Shown in pieces: positions 9,195-21,665 of a stretch of DNA of 57,429 bases (positions are counted from its first letter, which is position 1; the number at the start of each line of letters is the position of its first letter). Both the position numbers and the translations under genes were made by a program. Origin of the DNA: Larix sibirica (Eukaryota > Streptophyta > Pinopsida > Pinales > Pinaceae); assembly GCA_004151065.3 (NCBI GenBank), contig NWUY0304222935.1:1575-59003 (forward strand), in the 5' to 3' direction. Under the pieces are notes generated by a model. That model searched no databases. It was given only the letters and a program-made list of their open reading frames with translations, and had not been told where the DNA came from.

Positions 9195-11740
9195 CTACGA
9201 TCCGTCCAAAGGTAAATCTCTATATCCTGTCATCTAGCACCTACCGCCCCATCCAGAATGAGATTCAATCCTTCCTTCCATTTTGGGTCTGAAGGCTCCC
9301 AAAGAAACACGTGTAAGTATTTCTGGCAAGCTAAAGTGATCCTGAAAATTGATAGAAACGTACTGAAAAGCTAATTTGGAAAAAGCGGAACTACAACAAA
9401 ACTTATAGTGCCTATTTCTTCTTTCAAAGGATACCACTTATAGCTTGTTTGCTAGAGCTCAGGGGACACACAAAAGTGGAATGGACTTTACTTTTACTTT
9501 TTATGGAATGAGTAACGAACCGTGGTGGTCCACCGAACAAGCAACATCTACTGCGAGGGGTAGTAAACCTGGCGAACCCCAGCCAACAGATAGAGTCGTT
9601 CCAAATAAGGATAAACGTGAGGGAATAAAGAAATGGATTTTTATTCTATGAACTCCTTTTGTAACTACCTATTATAATAGCTGAGCATAGCAAATAGCAG
9701 TGGTCGACGATAGCCACCAGGAAGGTGGGTGGGTTATGCCCAGATAGTTGTTTATTTTATAGATTCAGAAGGCATCAAGTTGGCTTGAAACAGATTAAAA
9801 AAAAACTATGGAGGGCAGGGGGAGGAGGGGTGCACCCATTAAACGAACCACCAATACATGCAGCATGACAAGGTGCCAACTTCAAATATGAGATATGTGA
9901 ACCAATTGTCGTTTCAATTTTCCATTTTATAAGTTTCAATTTACTGATGATACTCGCATATATATATATACGTTTTTATTCTGTTCAATCCTTTTTGATA
10001 AATGCACTGCTCAAATTATGGCAGAACGGACACCAGTTTAGGCCAAAGTCCCTCATCCCCTCTGGGCCCATGTTTTTTTTTAGGGTCCGATCTCGTCCTT
10101 CCTGCCTTAAGCAATAGGTTCTAATAAAGGTAAGGGTAAGGTTGGCTAGTATAATACCGACCTGATAAGAGGCAGTAGCCATGAAGCTATTAATTCAGGT
10201 GGTACTAGGTCTAACAGGTATAGTTATTGCAGATGGGTAACTATCAGGAGTAAGCATTAAACTAAAAGTAGGCCTATTCCTTCCTAGAATGCAGTGGATT
10301 ATAATGGAATCATATTTGGAAGGTTCCTAAGCAGGGTAGTTCATAGTGGTACCCTTAAACTAAGAAGCATTCATTAAGTAAGTGGTCTAGAGCTAATAGC
10401 AAGTGCTAGGTCTTCTGGTGGAACTACTTGTAGCAGGCATGAACTGAAAGGCAGGTAGATAAATTCCTAGTAATAGAGTAGGTTCTAATGGATGCATTGT
10501 ATGGGCTCCTATCCTAAGCGGGATAGTTAATAGGTGGTGGTACCCCGGAAGATCCTATACCAAGTTCAGAATATAAAGGAAATATCCTAGTGCTTACTCT
10601 ATCTCTTGTCTTCCTGGCTTCAGCAGGTGTGGTTGGGTGCAGTAGTAAGTAAAGGGTAATGCCGTACCCTCCTAATCCTTCTAGGCTAAAGGCAATCAAT
10701 AGGTTCTAAGTTCAGTTGGGTAAGGTATATTGTATAAAGGTTTGTTGTGTTTGTAAACACATAAGTAGTGGCTACACTTAAGTATTAGGCAGCATAGAAA
10801 AGGTAAATCGTTAACTTTCTCTATATTTGGCTGGATGGATTCATGGGCTTTTAGGGTCCGCGGAAACAAAATTGATGGGATAATAACCGAGGAGGTATGG
10901 TCCACTAAACGAGGGGGGGCCAGCAGAACCCCAACGGATTGAAGGCGGAGCTTACTGATAGGAACACATGGTTCCTCGAATGCGTGGAATAAATGACAAC
11001 GTACATATTTTGTTAATTCACTTTTGAAGGATCCTATAGCCGCCCATAAAAAGCACCAGTCATAGCCGCCAGTTTTCATTGCCGAGAGAAAGATAAGAAG
11101 TGATAAAGGCCACATAAATAGCTAGACCTGAACTAAAACAGAGGATAGTCGATAGTCAATAAAAGAGGCGATCTTTTATTCAATGGATGAATTGTACTCG
11201 ATGCTCGTACTCAATGATGGTGGTACTCAATGCCGTCGATCCAGGTGTCTATGCATTTTTTGTATTTGCTGGTGATGCATTTTTATTGGTACTCGCTTGT
11301 AGGCCATGCCAGGTTTCAATGTAAGGGTTCAATCCAGGCGTCGATCCAAGTGTTTATGTCATATAAAGACGACGATAGAAGAGGTATGTCCTCCCAGGCA
11401 ATAAAAGATAAGTCCGCAGATAAGTGTCCGCGTAAGGCATCCGTTCAGTACGCATAAGGACCTGTAAAGTACATCCAAGTATGCGTCTAAGTCCACCAAG
11501 AACACAGAAGAATAAGCCTTCACCAGTAACGAACCGCCAGAACCCTTTCAATGGAATAAGTTAAAAGCTATATAGAATACTAAAATAAATTCTATTTGAA
11601 ACTCTCTAAATTGAAGTTGGAGAATCCTACATGGGGTAGAAAGCCTCAGCACGGTAAAAATGGGGCCGGTAGAAAACTCATATTCTTTACCAACCTCCTC
11701 CCTTTAGGAAGACCGCGGCTTCTATATAAAGATTATATGG
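9195..11740. other. No gene recognised; chance ORFs and AGTA/AGGT-rich DNA
   Basis: The longest frame is 139 codons on the minus strand (10696-11115), with a Leu/Ser/Ile-rich sequence and no domain I can place. 10.1-10.7 kb is full of near-repeats of GTAGG, AGTAAG and GGTTCTAA without a clean period. No RNA gene seen. Confidence 0.5.
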
Positions 11741-11746
11741 ATACAC

Positions 11747-11804
11747 TATATATTATAGATAAAGATGAGACGGAGACTCTTATATATTATAGATAAAGAT
11801 GGGA
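11747..11804 (+). repeat. 34-bp-period tandem duplication
   Basis: TATATATTATAGATAAAGAT followed by GAGA (11747-11770) recurs 34 bases later with one substitution (11781-11804). It is one of the few clean tandem repeats here, so it is probably recent. Confidence 0.9.
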
Positions 11805-13640
11805 TGAAGGTAGATCTCTTGTTAAGTCGGAAAGTGATCGGTCCGATGGATGAATGATCTAATCCATCTTGCCTGAAGCACATACTGCTTACATATACTA
11901 TTACTTAATGTTTATTCACCCTTCAGTCACCCGGCCTTCATTCGCTGTCTGTGCGAACCAGGTCCGCTCCGAGTGAACCCTTTATTTCTTTTTTTTTTAT
12001 TTTGCAGAAGTTGAAAGGTTAAAAGGCTGATTCCCTCCTAAGGGTTGGCATAATCCAAAAAAAAGCTCCTTAAAATCCTTAGTAGGGCCAGTTGACATAC
12101 ATGGGAACTTACTGCTGTTTGGACTAAGCTTGTATCTTAAGGACGTGTCCAGGGACCTAAGAATAAGGGGGGCATCGATCAAATCAATCCGAGCAGTTCC
12201 AATCTCCGCTCCACAGGGATTATTTCTATTTTATAAGGCAGTTTCTACACCGATTTAACCCACACAACTATTGATAGCACATTCATCAAGTATACTGACC
12301 AAATTAATAGCAAAGGTCTAAGTGCAAGCAAGCCCAAGCCATTCCTTTTCAAAGGTAATTGGAGTGCACTTCCGCTATAATTTCAAGTTGACTTATTTGA
12401 GTGCACCATGTTCCTTTATATTCGTTTGTTTTAGGCTTATTTTTAGCCACTTCGGCCCTCCGTCCTTCTAGCCTCCTTGTAAGCCAGTCGCCTGCAATAA
12501 TCTCAATGCGGCAGCAGCATCCCGCCCGTCATCATCAATCTAGCCAGCAGCAAGCCTGCCGCTAATCATATCTAGTTCGTTCGCAAGAAGAGATCGAAGT
12601 AAGTAAGATATCAAGGTCGAATATTTCAGGTTGCTAGATCTGGGTGATATAAAATGAGATATCCTCAGGTCGAAGGGGGTCCTCAGTGTAAGTTCTAAGG
12701 GGTAAGACAGCAGTTGGTGGGTCGATGGAGGTAGGCGTAAAGATATCTCCTCCTATCAGGCAGTAAGGTCATTATAAAGAAATACTATGAAGTCAGTTCG
12801 GTTGATGAAGAAAGGTCTAAGTTGTTCTTCGGTCAGGTCTTCGGTCGAAGCGGTGAGGCGGTATTGGCATTCCCGAGATATGGGGACATCTCTTTCATGT
12901 ATGTGGTTAAAGTTACTCGGCGGGTATCATGGGATGGTGCACTTTCTCGCTTGGCAACGTGTTCCCTGCCTGCCTGTGCCCCGAGACGGGATGTATCGAC
13001 CGGTTGACTCATAGGGAGGGTAATACTAATCCTCCATCCAACTGCTCTTAAAAACAATTGGATTCTGCTACTCAACATTGATTGGACTCTGCTCCCCAAA
13101 TGGTCTATCAACGTAAGTAAGTATATCATAGGTTCGGAGTGTGGTAGGCTAGGTGATGCTTCTTATCTGGTTCCTGGTTAGCTGCTCCCTTTGCTAGGTT
13201 AGGCTTGGTGGATTCGGCAAATGGCTTCTGACGTCTGTTGGATTGCTCGGTGGGCTCTTGGTTCAATCCTCATCTATCCAGTCTTCACCCCTACCTCCCC
13301 GCTTAGGCAGGCACCTTCCATTAGTGATAAAGGTTCCTTCCTTTGCTAGAGGCTCTGACACAAATCATTGGTGATTATAGGTTTTCAATCTAAGTGTGAA
13401 GCTCCGAAAATAGGTTAGTGCAGGGTGGGTTGTTGAGCCCCCGACAACTGAAGCTAGTCCAAAATAGGCTGCTTTCTACTCAAAATGTTTTTCTCTTTAT
13501 AGCCAGCCCATTTCACTCCGTGCTGCTGGTAGGTTAGATCCGTCAATGCCAGCAAGGTTTAAGGTTTCAATACCAGGTTGTTGTTGCTCCAAGTTACGAG
13601 GCACCACCACTACTCAATGTAAGGTGCCGACGTCTATGAG
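11805..13640. other. No gene recognised
   Basis: Three frames of 61-98 codons overlap on both strands at 12787-13129, with no recognisable product. ATCAATCTAGCCAGCAGCAA (12534) is echoed at 24.85 kb (ATCAATCTAGCGAGCAGCAA). Confidence 0.5.
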
Positions 13641-14030
13641 AATAATCACATAAGGAATCAATTGAGAGGCAGTTATCAATCGATATCCACCAGTCAGTTC
13701 CCGTACAGCCTAAACCATTCTTTATGTTCCCGTTGGCTTCATCAAAAAAAGAAAACAATTCATCCCCTTCCTTTTAAGCCTTCTTCTCAGTTTTATTATC
13801 CGTTTTCTCCGTCTTATAACCCACCATTCTATCTTCCTTCGACAACCCAACCATAGCATAACAAAACAATAGTAAAAAACCAAAGCATAGCACTACTCCT
13901 AAAGTAAAGGGTAAGATCTATATATATATTCTATATATTTGTAAAGAATATCCCTCCCTGTCTGGTTGGTTAAATGTAAGTAATAAATTGAGCAGTAATA
14001 AAATGAGCAGTTATCAATTTATATCCGAGA
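13640..14030 (+). repeat. Two diverged CAGTTATCAAT repeats
   Basis: GAGGCAGTTATCAATCGATA followed by TCC near 13,666 pairs with GAGCAGTTATCAATTTATAT followed by CC near 14,001. AATTGAGCAGTAATAAAATG just before the second is a local partial duplicate. A (TA)n tract lies at 13,919-13,940. Confidence 0.5.
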
Positions 14031-16010
14031 GTCGGGCCCACTATTTAAACAATAATCATAAGATAGATAGCTTCAAAAACCACCCGTGCTATGCCCAGAT
14101 TTCTCTTGTCTGTCTGTAGTTCAAAAGATAAGTTTCATAATAGGGGTGAAGAGTATGAAACCTAAACCTAGTGCTCAATGAAGGGTTCTAGGGTTATTAT
14201 TGGGAGCTTAACCGAAGTGTAATTTGAGTTTGTGGCACCATGGGCCTTTCAGGTGATATTCCATCCATACAACATAAAGTGCTTCAAGTAAGCGGGTCAA
14301 ATAGTAAAGGTTCTAAGTGTCGATCCCCACCCAATTATCTTATATCTTATATGATCTGATCTAATAAGTAGTTGTTCTGGCTGTTTATAATTCATCCAGC
14401 AGTTAGTTCCACGATCTCTGCTAAAAGGAAATCCTCTCGAGACTACTGGATACGACGCCACCTCCTGATTCTTTACTTTCACAATTTTTCCACCCTTTTT
14501 GAAGTAGTTCAATTCCCAGGTAGGTCCCAAGGCGTAGAAGTAATCCCCCCTATAGGCGTACGCCGCCTTTGCTTACGGAATTTCAGTTGTTTGCAACGAG
14601 AGGAACAACGGGCCAGACCTATAATCACCGCAACCAGGCAAGCCGGAAATAGAATATACAAAGATAGAAAAGAATAGGGAAGCGCGCCAACGACCAAGAA
14701 CAACAGGGGAAGGGACAGAGCAGCAGGAAGACAGGCTGAAGCCAGCTGTGAAGGGAAGGAAGAAGGAAGATGATGCCAAGGCTGCAGGCCCCCTTCATAA
14801 TTAATAAGGGAAAGAGAGAGCTAGAGCAGCAAGGAAAAACACCTATAATACGAACAAAGATCGAAACAAGACCACACAGCCCACTCACCCCGTAGTCACT
14901 ACTTGAATCACCAAAGCCAAAATACAAGTATTGCTTACCCCTGCCTTGCTGCTGTCGTCCCTGGAGAAGAAAGACGAGCCGCCGTCGTCATCAGGAAGAT
15001 TACCACCGTATAATAAGAAGGAAGAAGAGCCGAAGCCTGAGAATGAAAAGTATTGCCCCTTGATATGCTACCTTTCGACTCTAGCAATAACCGCGAAGAA
15101 TTTCTAACTGGCCCCTTCTATTTTTTTCCCAACAAAAAAGTTGCTTTTTTATAAATAAAATATGTTTTGGGGGGGGTTCGGAAGGGCTGCACACCCATGG
15201 GGTTAATAACTCATATTTTGAAGTAGGCAATTTCATGAATTTGTAATTGTACCGTAATCTTCGATACAACGACAAATTCTTGTTCTTTTCCTGTGCTACC
15301 CACCTTCCTGTCTAAAATTAGTAGTAGGCTTATAAAAGGTAAATACAAATGTTATAAGTGTTTACTGACCCCCAACCATTCAATCTCTTTCTTAATTTAA
15401 GGCAGTAGTTGCTAAAGCAGTTCTGACAATTCCACGCCACGGTGGTTCCTGCGCCACCCACCCCACTAAACTTCCTTTAATAAAGTAGGCACATAAAGTG
15501 AATAGCAATAATGTTCTAAAGATCCAGAGTCAGTTGACTCAGTCAATGAACCGATTTCAGTTTACCCAGATGACAGTTGGAAAGCCAAAAGCCACTAGTT
15601 AGTTCGAGTGCCGTAGTAAATAGCAGCGGAGGCAGCACCCCTCCCTATAAATTGGCAGAATAAGAAGCGAAGCAAGCACCATATACACCTGATACGTACC
15701 AATTTACAATTTACCCAATATCTGTTGATCCTATTTACCAAGACAATTTAGCAGATTCAGTTTAAGTTTGAGCAGCACCGGAAGCAGTGGTTTACTAGGA
15801 ACCAATTGGTCCGGTCAAAGAACCTATCCTATAAAATATCCATAGCATATATAAAGTGTATTTATAACTAACATATTATAAATAATTAATCATAAACCAA
15901 TAAGTATGATGAATCCAGAAAGTGAGTGGTGTCTTTCCAAGCCTTTCCAATATTTCTGGCTGTAGTTCCTCAATCCAAGAGGGCAGTTAAAACGATATCA
16001 AACTGTTCTT
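14030..16010. other. No gene recognised; overlapping small ORFs
   Basis: Frames of 64-101 codons overlap on both strands at 14.3-14.93 kb and have low-complexity, cysteine/serine-rich or arginine-rich content. The plus strand from 14.6 to 15.0 kb is purine-rich. No supported gene. Confidence 0.5.
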
Positions 16011-16032
16011 TTGGAGCTGTCTGTCATCCATC

Positions 16033-16120
16033 CTGTAGGCATATAAAGTCAAGACGAATGCTCAAAGTGCCTACCCAACGTCCAATAACTAAGTTTGGTG
16101 AGGTAGTGAAAGGTGGGTGA
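16033..16120 (+). repeat. Diverged repeat block (partner 7.76-7.87 kb)
   Basis: CTGTAGGCATATAAAGT, GAATGCT, ACGTCC, AACTAAGTTTGG and TGAGGTAGTGAAAGGT follow in the order seen at 7757-7865. About 950 bases separate this block from the 60-bp repeat that follows almost directly in the other copy. Confidence 0.75.
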
Positions 16121-16129
16121 ATGACGGGT

Positions 16130-16990
16130 TGTTAGTTGCTGTCAAAAAAGAAAAAGTAATTAAGTAGAGATAATACTAAAGATCTACTAGAATAATGAAT
16201 AGGTTTGCTTCCCAAATATTCTTCTTAAAGTAGGGGGAAAAGCACGCGTTGATAATGCATGATTTGTTTTATTACATAGCGGACCAGATAAAATCACTGC
16301 ATGAAGCAATGATAGCATATAAGTGCATATACAAACAAGATACGCTGAGCACAACCTAAAACTCACAGGTTATTCCTTTCTTTCCGTGCTCTCAGGCCAC
16401 TCCTACTCCCGGCCAGCCTAAGAGCATCAGAGCAAATCAGTAGTAGCACTATTCCCTGGTTTCTAAACAACCAGCCCACCTTAAGAAGACCTATACCTGT
16501 TACCTAGACCGCTTGAATCACATTCATGCTTTGTTTATACTGCACTAGACTTCTCTTCTCGGGATAGACTGGATTCACCCCCAGGCAGGATACAATTGAT
16601 TAATTATACTGGTCGTGATAATAAAACTGGAAGTGTAGCGTTGGCAGGTGCAGCATGAGTATCTCTTCTCTCAACTGGGTGTGTTATGTTGAACGGGGTA
16701 TAATGTGATGATGGGAGACTCTATCTCTTGTCGACTGGCGGTAAGGCCTTCTCTTATATCGTTATATGGTGTAAACTTTTCGGACTGACAGGAAACCCTA
16801 TCCTCCTCAATTAATTCTGTTTGTCCGTATATATATTTGCTTACTACTTACGCTAATAATACCTAGGGGGTTTAACTAATAGGATCATTCCCAACAATGA
16901 GCGATTCAAATAAAAACCCTAAGAACATAATAGCCTTTATCAAATAGAACTTGTTCGTTAGGAATAACCCTTAAGATTTGAGCCCTGCTT
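16130..16990. other. Unmatched segment between two co-linear repeat blocks
   Basis: This segment has no counterpart in the 7.76-7.97 kb copy. It contains no recognised gene. A 107-codon minus frame (16906-17229) begins beyond its right end and runs into it. No transposase or inverted terminal repeat is apparent. Confidence 0.45.
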
Positions 16991-16991
16991 G

Positions 16992-17400
16992 AAAGAGCCT
17001 TGCTTACCATATAATTACGGGAAAGGAGTCCAACTAAGGAGCCTGGTATTGAGAGTCCTACCGACCCCACCCGACCCTTCCTTCCGATACTGACAGCTAC
17101 TGAACGACCCATCAGGAACGAGCACCGGTAACAGATAAAGATAAAGAAGAGCGCTGTAGTCAAATATACCTGGTTCATATTGCCCTGGTTAAAATAGGAG
17201 GAGCCAAAAGAGGAAGGAGTCCTGGTCAAAGAGAAATCCTAAAGATTTTAGAAACCGCGGTAAAAAGAGCCTTCCAAGAAGAGTCCGGGAAACTAAAGGA
17301 GTCCGACAAAAAAGCCCGGTCATTGAGAGCGCTACCTAATCAACCCGGCCTTACTTCCCGTGTCCGCTACCCCGATACTGCCACTCCATTAGGAAGGAAT
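16992..17400 (+). repeat. AAGAGCC repeat units, ~270-bp tandem
   Basis: One unit (16992-17125) holds AGAGCCTTGC, ATTACGGGAAAGGAGTCC, AGGAGCC, CATTGAGAG-like GTATTGAGAG, CCGATACTG and AGGAACG. A second (17262-17399) has AGAGCCTTCC, GTCCGGGAAACTAAAGGAGT, AAAGCC, CATTGAGAG, CCGATACTG and AGGAAGGAA, in the same order and about 270 bases on. GGAAGGAGTCCTGG near 17212 is a third, partial unit. Confidence 0.7.
17076..17135 (+). repeat. 60-bp near-identical repeat, copy 2
   Basis: Partner of 7907-7966, 59 of 60 bases equal. It is embedded in the first 270-bp AAGAGCC unit. The related stretch in the second unit (around 17372) is far more diverged, so the 60-bp block moved or was converted after the tandem duplication had aged. 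Confidence 0.9.
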
Positions 17401-18540
17401 GTCACGCGTTTGTTTCGGAGATACCAGACGGAAAAAGAAAAAGGGGACAGGGGGGATCTTAGGTGTGACGCCCCCAAACTCACCCTTTGCAGCCAACTTA
17501 CCATTTGTCATTTCAATTGCTAGGATGTACAAGGCATAATTTCCGGCGCAGTAAACTGTATTTTATCGACCGGTCAACTTATATTTATATATAAGAATTG
17601 GGAAAAAGGAAATCAATGGGTTGGCATAATCTCATATATATATAATAGGATAGTCATTTAGGGATATCTCCGTAAAAGTCAGTTCATTCCTGCGAGACCA
17701 GGGCCTAGTGCGAAACAAAATGATAGTAGGATCAATTTGTTGTTTCATCGGATCCATCAAAAAGAGTTTTGACTATATATGTATGGCAAAAAGCCAAATG
17801 AGAAGGTTTTGGAAATATGGGGTCCCCACAACGAACCAAGACCGGACTGGGGCTCTTGGGAATGACACACCCTTATGGACTCACCTCACTTACTTACTGG
17901 GCACGTGGTAACCTCCTCCTTAGGTGTAGTCCATCCATGTGTCAATGGGTAGAGTAATAAAAAAGAGCCTTATCTTATTAGCCCTAATTAGTAGTTCCCA
18001 AGGTAGGAGATGAGCTTTCAACTTGCCTTGATCTCTAGCATAAGTATTTAAATGAAAGGGGTGTAAAAGCATACCATCATAGGTAGTAAACTGCGGGAAA
18101 TGCCATTTTCACAAAGAAGAAACTACACTTTTTGATCCCCGATGATGTGGTATTACTCCAACCCCTTTAGTTTTTTACTATGGCAACACGCCAACCAAAT
18201 GGTAACGTAAATCAATATCTTAGGATAGAGGAACCGGACCACTCCCTTAAAGTGTTCCCTCTTTTCTAATAAGGAATGGAGAAGCTGGTGGGCATGGATG
18301 GACACACAATAAAGATAGCTTCTTCGCGGGAGCTCAGAGATAAAGTATGAATTAAAAATTGAATCGTAGATATGCGATGGCATCATATATCATAATAGAA
18401 TCAGTCGAATAAATCACTACTCCTCGGTGCACCACCTACTGGGTACTACATTTGTCCTTTGGCCGGGAGGAGCGGCCAACAGCATCAGCAGAAGATTCAT
18501 TTTTAATAAAATTAAAGCCTATTCCTCCTTGTGTTGGTGG
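17400..18540. other. No gene recognised
   Basis: Small frames only (up to 77 codons). ATCGACCGGTCAACTTAT near 17,565 echoes ATCGACCGGTTGACTCAT near 12,993. Confidence 0.5.
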
Positions 18541-19670
18541 TTAAACTGGTGCTAATGGGGCAGCTCGGGCTGCTTATTATGTAAATGACCTTAGGAATTA
18601 TGATCCTTCAACTGCTGGTTCAAATGATTATGTTAGGACTGCTGCTGCTGCAGAAAATGACCCTGGAATTTCTGGTTATTCCGTTTGAAATAATCCTGAG
18701 AATATAGCTCGTTCAACTGGTGCTCCTGGGGATGCTGGGCCGACTGCTCCTGGTAATGAGGAAGCCGGTTCGACTGCTGCTTTGAATCCTTGTGCTGGTC
18801 GTGACGCTTATTGTGCTGGGACTCTTTTTGCTGCTAGGAATGTTTATGGAAATGCTTACCCTTAAACTGCTTATGAAAATGATGCCAGTTCAAATGAGGA
18901 TGCTGGAAATAAAGCTAATGTAATAATTATGATGCCAGAACTGCTCTGCTCTTTCAACGGCTGCTTCTGGGAATGAACCTGGGAACGCTGGAAATGATCT
19001 TTCAGCTGCTCTTTAGAATGATGATAATTATGTTCCTTCGACTGGTGCTTGGAATTATGATCCTGGGAATAATAATAATACCGGTTCGATTGGTGCTTCT
19101 GGGGCATTAATTATTCTGCTTCTGGTTCTGCTTATTCAAATTACCTTAGGAATTCTGGTGTTAGTTCAATTGGTTATGCTAGAAATGATACTTGTAATGC
19201 TTATTCCATTGGTTTCAATTAAACTGGTTCAATTGAGTCTGTTGGGAATAATGCTCCTACTTATGCTTGGACCGGTTCTGCTTATTAAACTAGGAATTCT
19301 GCTCCTTCAACTGCTTATGGAGATGCTGCTGATTAAACTACTGGGAATGCGTATTACGCTACTTGGAATGATGCCGGGAATTAAGCCGGGAACTGGTGCT
19401 CCTAGGAATGATGTTGGTTCAATTGATTCTGCTATAAATTATGATACTGGTGCTTTTACTGCTCCTGGTAATGCTGCTGCTCTTGGAACTGCTACGGGAA
19501 CTTAGGCTTGGAATAAGGCTGGTGCTGCTGCTAGGACTCCTTGTTCTGATGGGAATGCTGTTGTGCTTCAACTGCTGGTACTGCTTAGAATCTTTATGCT
19601 GCAGGGAATGCTCTTGGTACTGCCGCTACTGGGAATGACACTGGGACTCATTATGCTGGAAATAATCATT
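18541..19670 (+). repeat. Three-base-periodic degenerate repeat island (plus)
   Basis: From 18584, reading in triplets gives AAT GAC CTT AGG AAT TAT and so on. Over 34 triplets (18584-18685) 24 end in T and 3 in C. The rhythm runs for about 1.1 kb but slips phase several times. A recurring unit can be read as GGTTCAACTGGTGCTCCTGG then GAATGATGCT, which would spell Gly-Ser-Thr-Gly-Ala-Pro-Gly-Asn-Asp-Ala; examples start near 18,712, 18,766, 18,951, 19,035, 19,082, 19,161, 19,305 and 19,416. Stops appear in every long frame, the longest open parts being 115 and 65 codons. Either a decayed low-complexity coding repeat or an eroded minisatellite would fit. Confidence 0.75.
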
Positions 19671-19674
19671 ATTA

Positions 19675-21665
19675 TGATGTCGGGCTCGACCAGCTTATCT
19701 TATCTATACCTGGTTGGGTGGGAATAGATAATATAAGTATGTCTGGAATAGATCCAATAAGTGCGGGGTTTCTCCATTCATTCTCTTGCTTAGCTTTCGT
19801 ACCAAACGAAACGAACATACGCAAAGTATCCCAGGTGCTTGCTCCGCGGTCTTTATATTGTTTATATCTAACCTCAGCATATCTTACGTAACTCTTCATA
19901 GAGAGAGTAACTATACTTAACACGGCCAATTACTTGTGCTCTGAATCTTTCCTGTAAGGTCGGGCTTTCTTTACTGTCTGGGTGGGTAAACCGCTCTATT
20001 TCCTTTCCTGGTCAACTGCTTCCCGGCTCCTCAATAAGTATATGCCTATCTATCTTCCCTATCTATATTGCCTATATCGCCTTCTTCCCTAGCACGAGGG
20101 TGGCTCCTAACCCAGCCCAATCCGGTTGGGGTACGGCTTCTCAGCCCACGACCTTTCTCCTTGGCTGCTTGTCTTGGCCAGGCTAGTTACCGAAATGATA
20201 CGAGTCAATACGTTAAATAAACACTTCCTATTCATACAATATTAAAACCAACATAAACTCTACTTCCTAAAAGCTCCTTTGGGGTAGGAGCAAGAATAGC
20301 CTTTGCTTGGAGTAACCATGTTCACTATCATGATTCCTAGGTCCGTGCACCAGCAAGGGACACCCAATTAACACAAAGGGGGTGAGGTACGAACCCGAAA
20401 GTGAAGGGTCCACACACCCTCTTCAACTAATAGTGGGTACGGTACGGAATACTAAAAGGGCCTTCTATAGTGAGAGAACAAAGATCCTCATGTTGCTGAT
20501 ATCCGTATCAGATCTCTCACATGCCAGAAATTAGTTAGGTGGGTTGGGCAGCCGATGCTGCATAATAGGAATAAATAGATATTAGTTATGCAAGCCACAT
20601 GACTATATCATATACAATTCGTAGGTAGAATCTTTATAATAATGCTCTCACGCACGGTTCATCCGATCTTTTGGAACAGACCAAGAATGTCTAAACCAAC
20701 CATTGGTAATGAACTACACCTAGTCAGGTCGGAATGCGAACATGCTCATCAATAATGCGCTAGAACGTAACGTAACGTGTTTGTATTCTGCCAAATATAA
20801 ATTTTAGAGTTGAACACGCCGCCCAAAGTGTTCCTACAATTAGTCGTAAACCTTAGTAAGTATACTACTTGGCTACATAGCTTTCAACCTTGCTGTTCAA
20901 AAGACGGGGAATCTTAAAATATAACACCTTTTGTTCCCGAATTGACCAGTTGGATAGGTCCGATAGGGGTATCTTGCATAGGCTACCTTTTCTTGTTGCC
21001 TAACTGGTTGATTCGATAACAACAGGGTTTTCAATAGATACCCGTGTTAGCAGTACAGAGTTTAATTGGAAAAGCTGTGTATATGTCTTTATGTGTGTGT
21101 ATGCGTATATGGCTCATTGTGTAACCTCTATTGTGTTTCCCACTTCAAGCTGTAGGAACCGTGTTCCATATAACAGTGAAAAGGGAAGGTGAAAGGTAAA
21201 ATGAAAAGAGCAGAGAAAGACAACACCTATGCAATGACACTAGAGCCCTGACATAACACTGTTACTACAAAAGATTACCCATAAGCACCTGGAATAGACA
21301 GGACAGCAGGACTTCCCAACAGCTCTACTCTTTTCCCATCCCCAGCAAGATACAGAGGACCTACCCTTGACAACTTCCCTACCCTTCAAATGCTCTACTC
21401 ATGAACCTTTGACAGGAGGTTGCGGTTACTACTCACCTTCTCTTTCCACCCGCTGCCTCAGGAGGTTCTTTATCCGCACCACCGGATACACAGCCCAGTT
21501 AGACGTGACCAGGAAGTGACTGCCCCACTGTTTCATTCCACTGGCCCGAGGAGGTATTTTCCACCTGCTTCCATTTTGACCGGAGTTCCCGAGGGGATTC
21601 ACCAATAAACTCCGTAGCTTGCTTGTAAAGGTAGGTACTACTCTAATTCCGATAAGAGTTATCTT
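19675..21665. other. No gene recognised
   Basis: An 85-codon minus frame (19672-19929) is unrecognised. GGGTGAGGTACGAACCCG (20380-20397) recurs exactly at 32458-32475. CTCACGCACGGTTC (20647) resembles the 3' half of a group II intron domain V, but no matching 5' half is present, so it is not called. Confidence 0.5.

Noticed and set aside
10696-11115. 139-codon minus ORF
   Set aside because: No recognisable domain, and it lies in a repeat-rich stretch. Frames of this size are expected by chance in 57 kb.
11320-11345. GGTTCAATCC tRNA T-arm-like word
   Set aside because: No acceptor, D-arm or anticodon stem can be drawn around it. The same check failed for GGTTCAATCC near 13,261.
14573-14927. 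Cys/Ser/Leu-rich minus frames of 68 and 100 codons
   Set aside because: They mirror the purine-rich plus strand. Low-complexity composition explains the open frames.
20645-20662. CTCACGCACGGTTC resembling the 3' half of a group II intron domain V
   Set aside because: The 34-base hairpin cannot be formed because no complementary GAACCGTGCG/GAGCCG-type 5' half lies upstream at the right distance, and no exon is recognisable.
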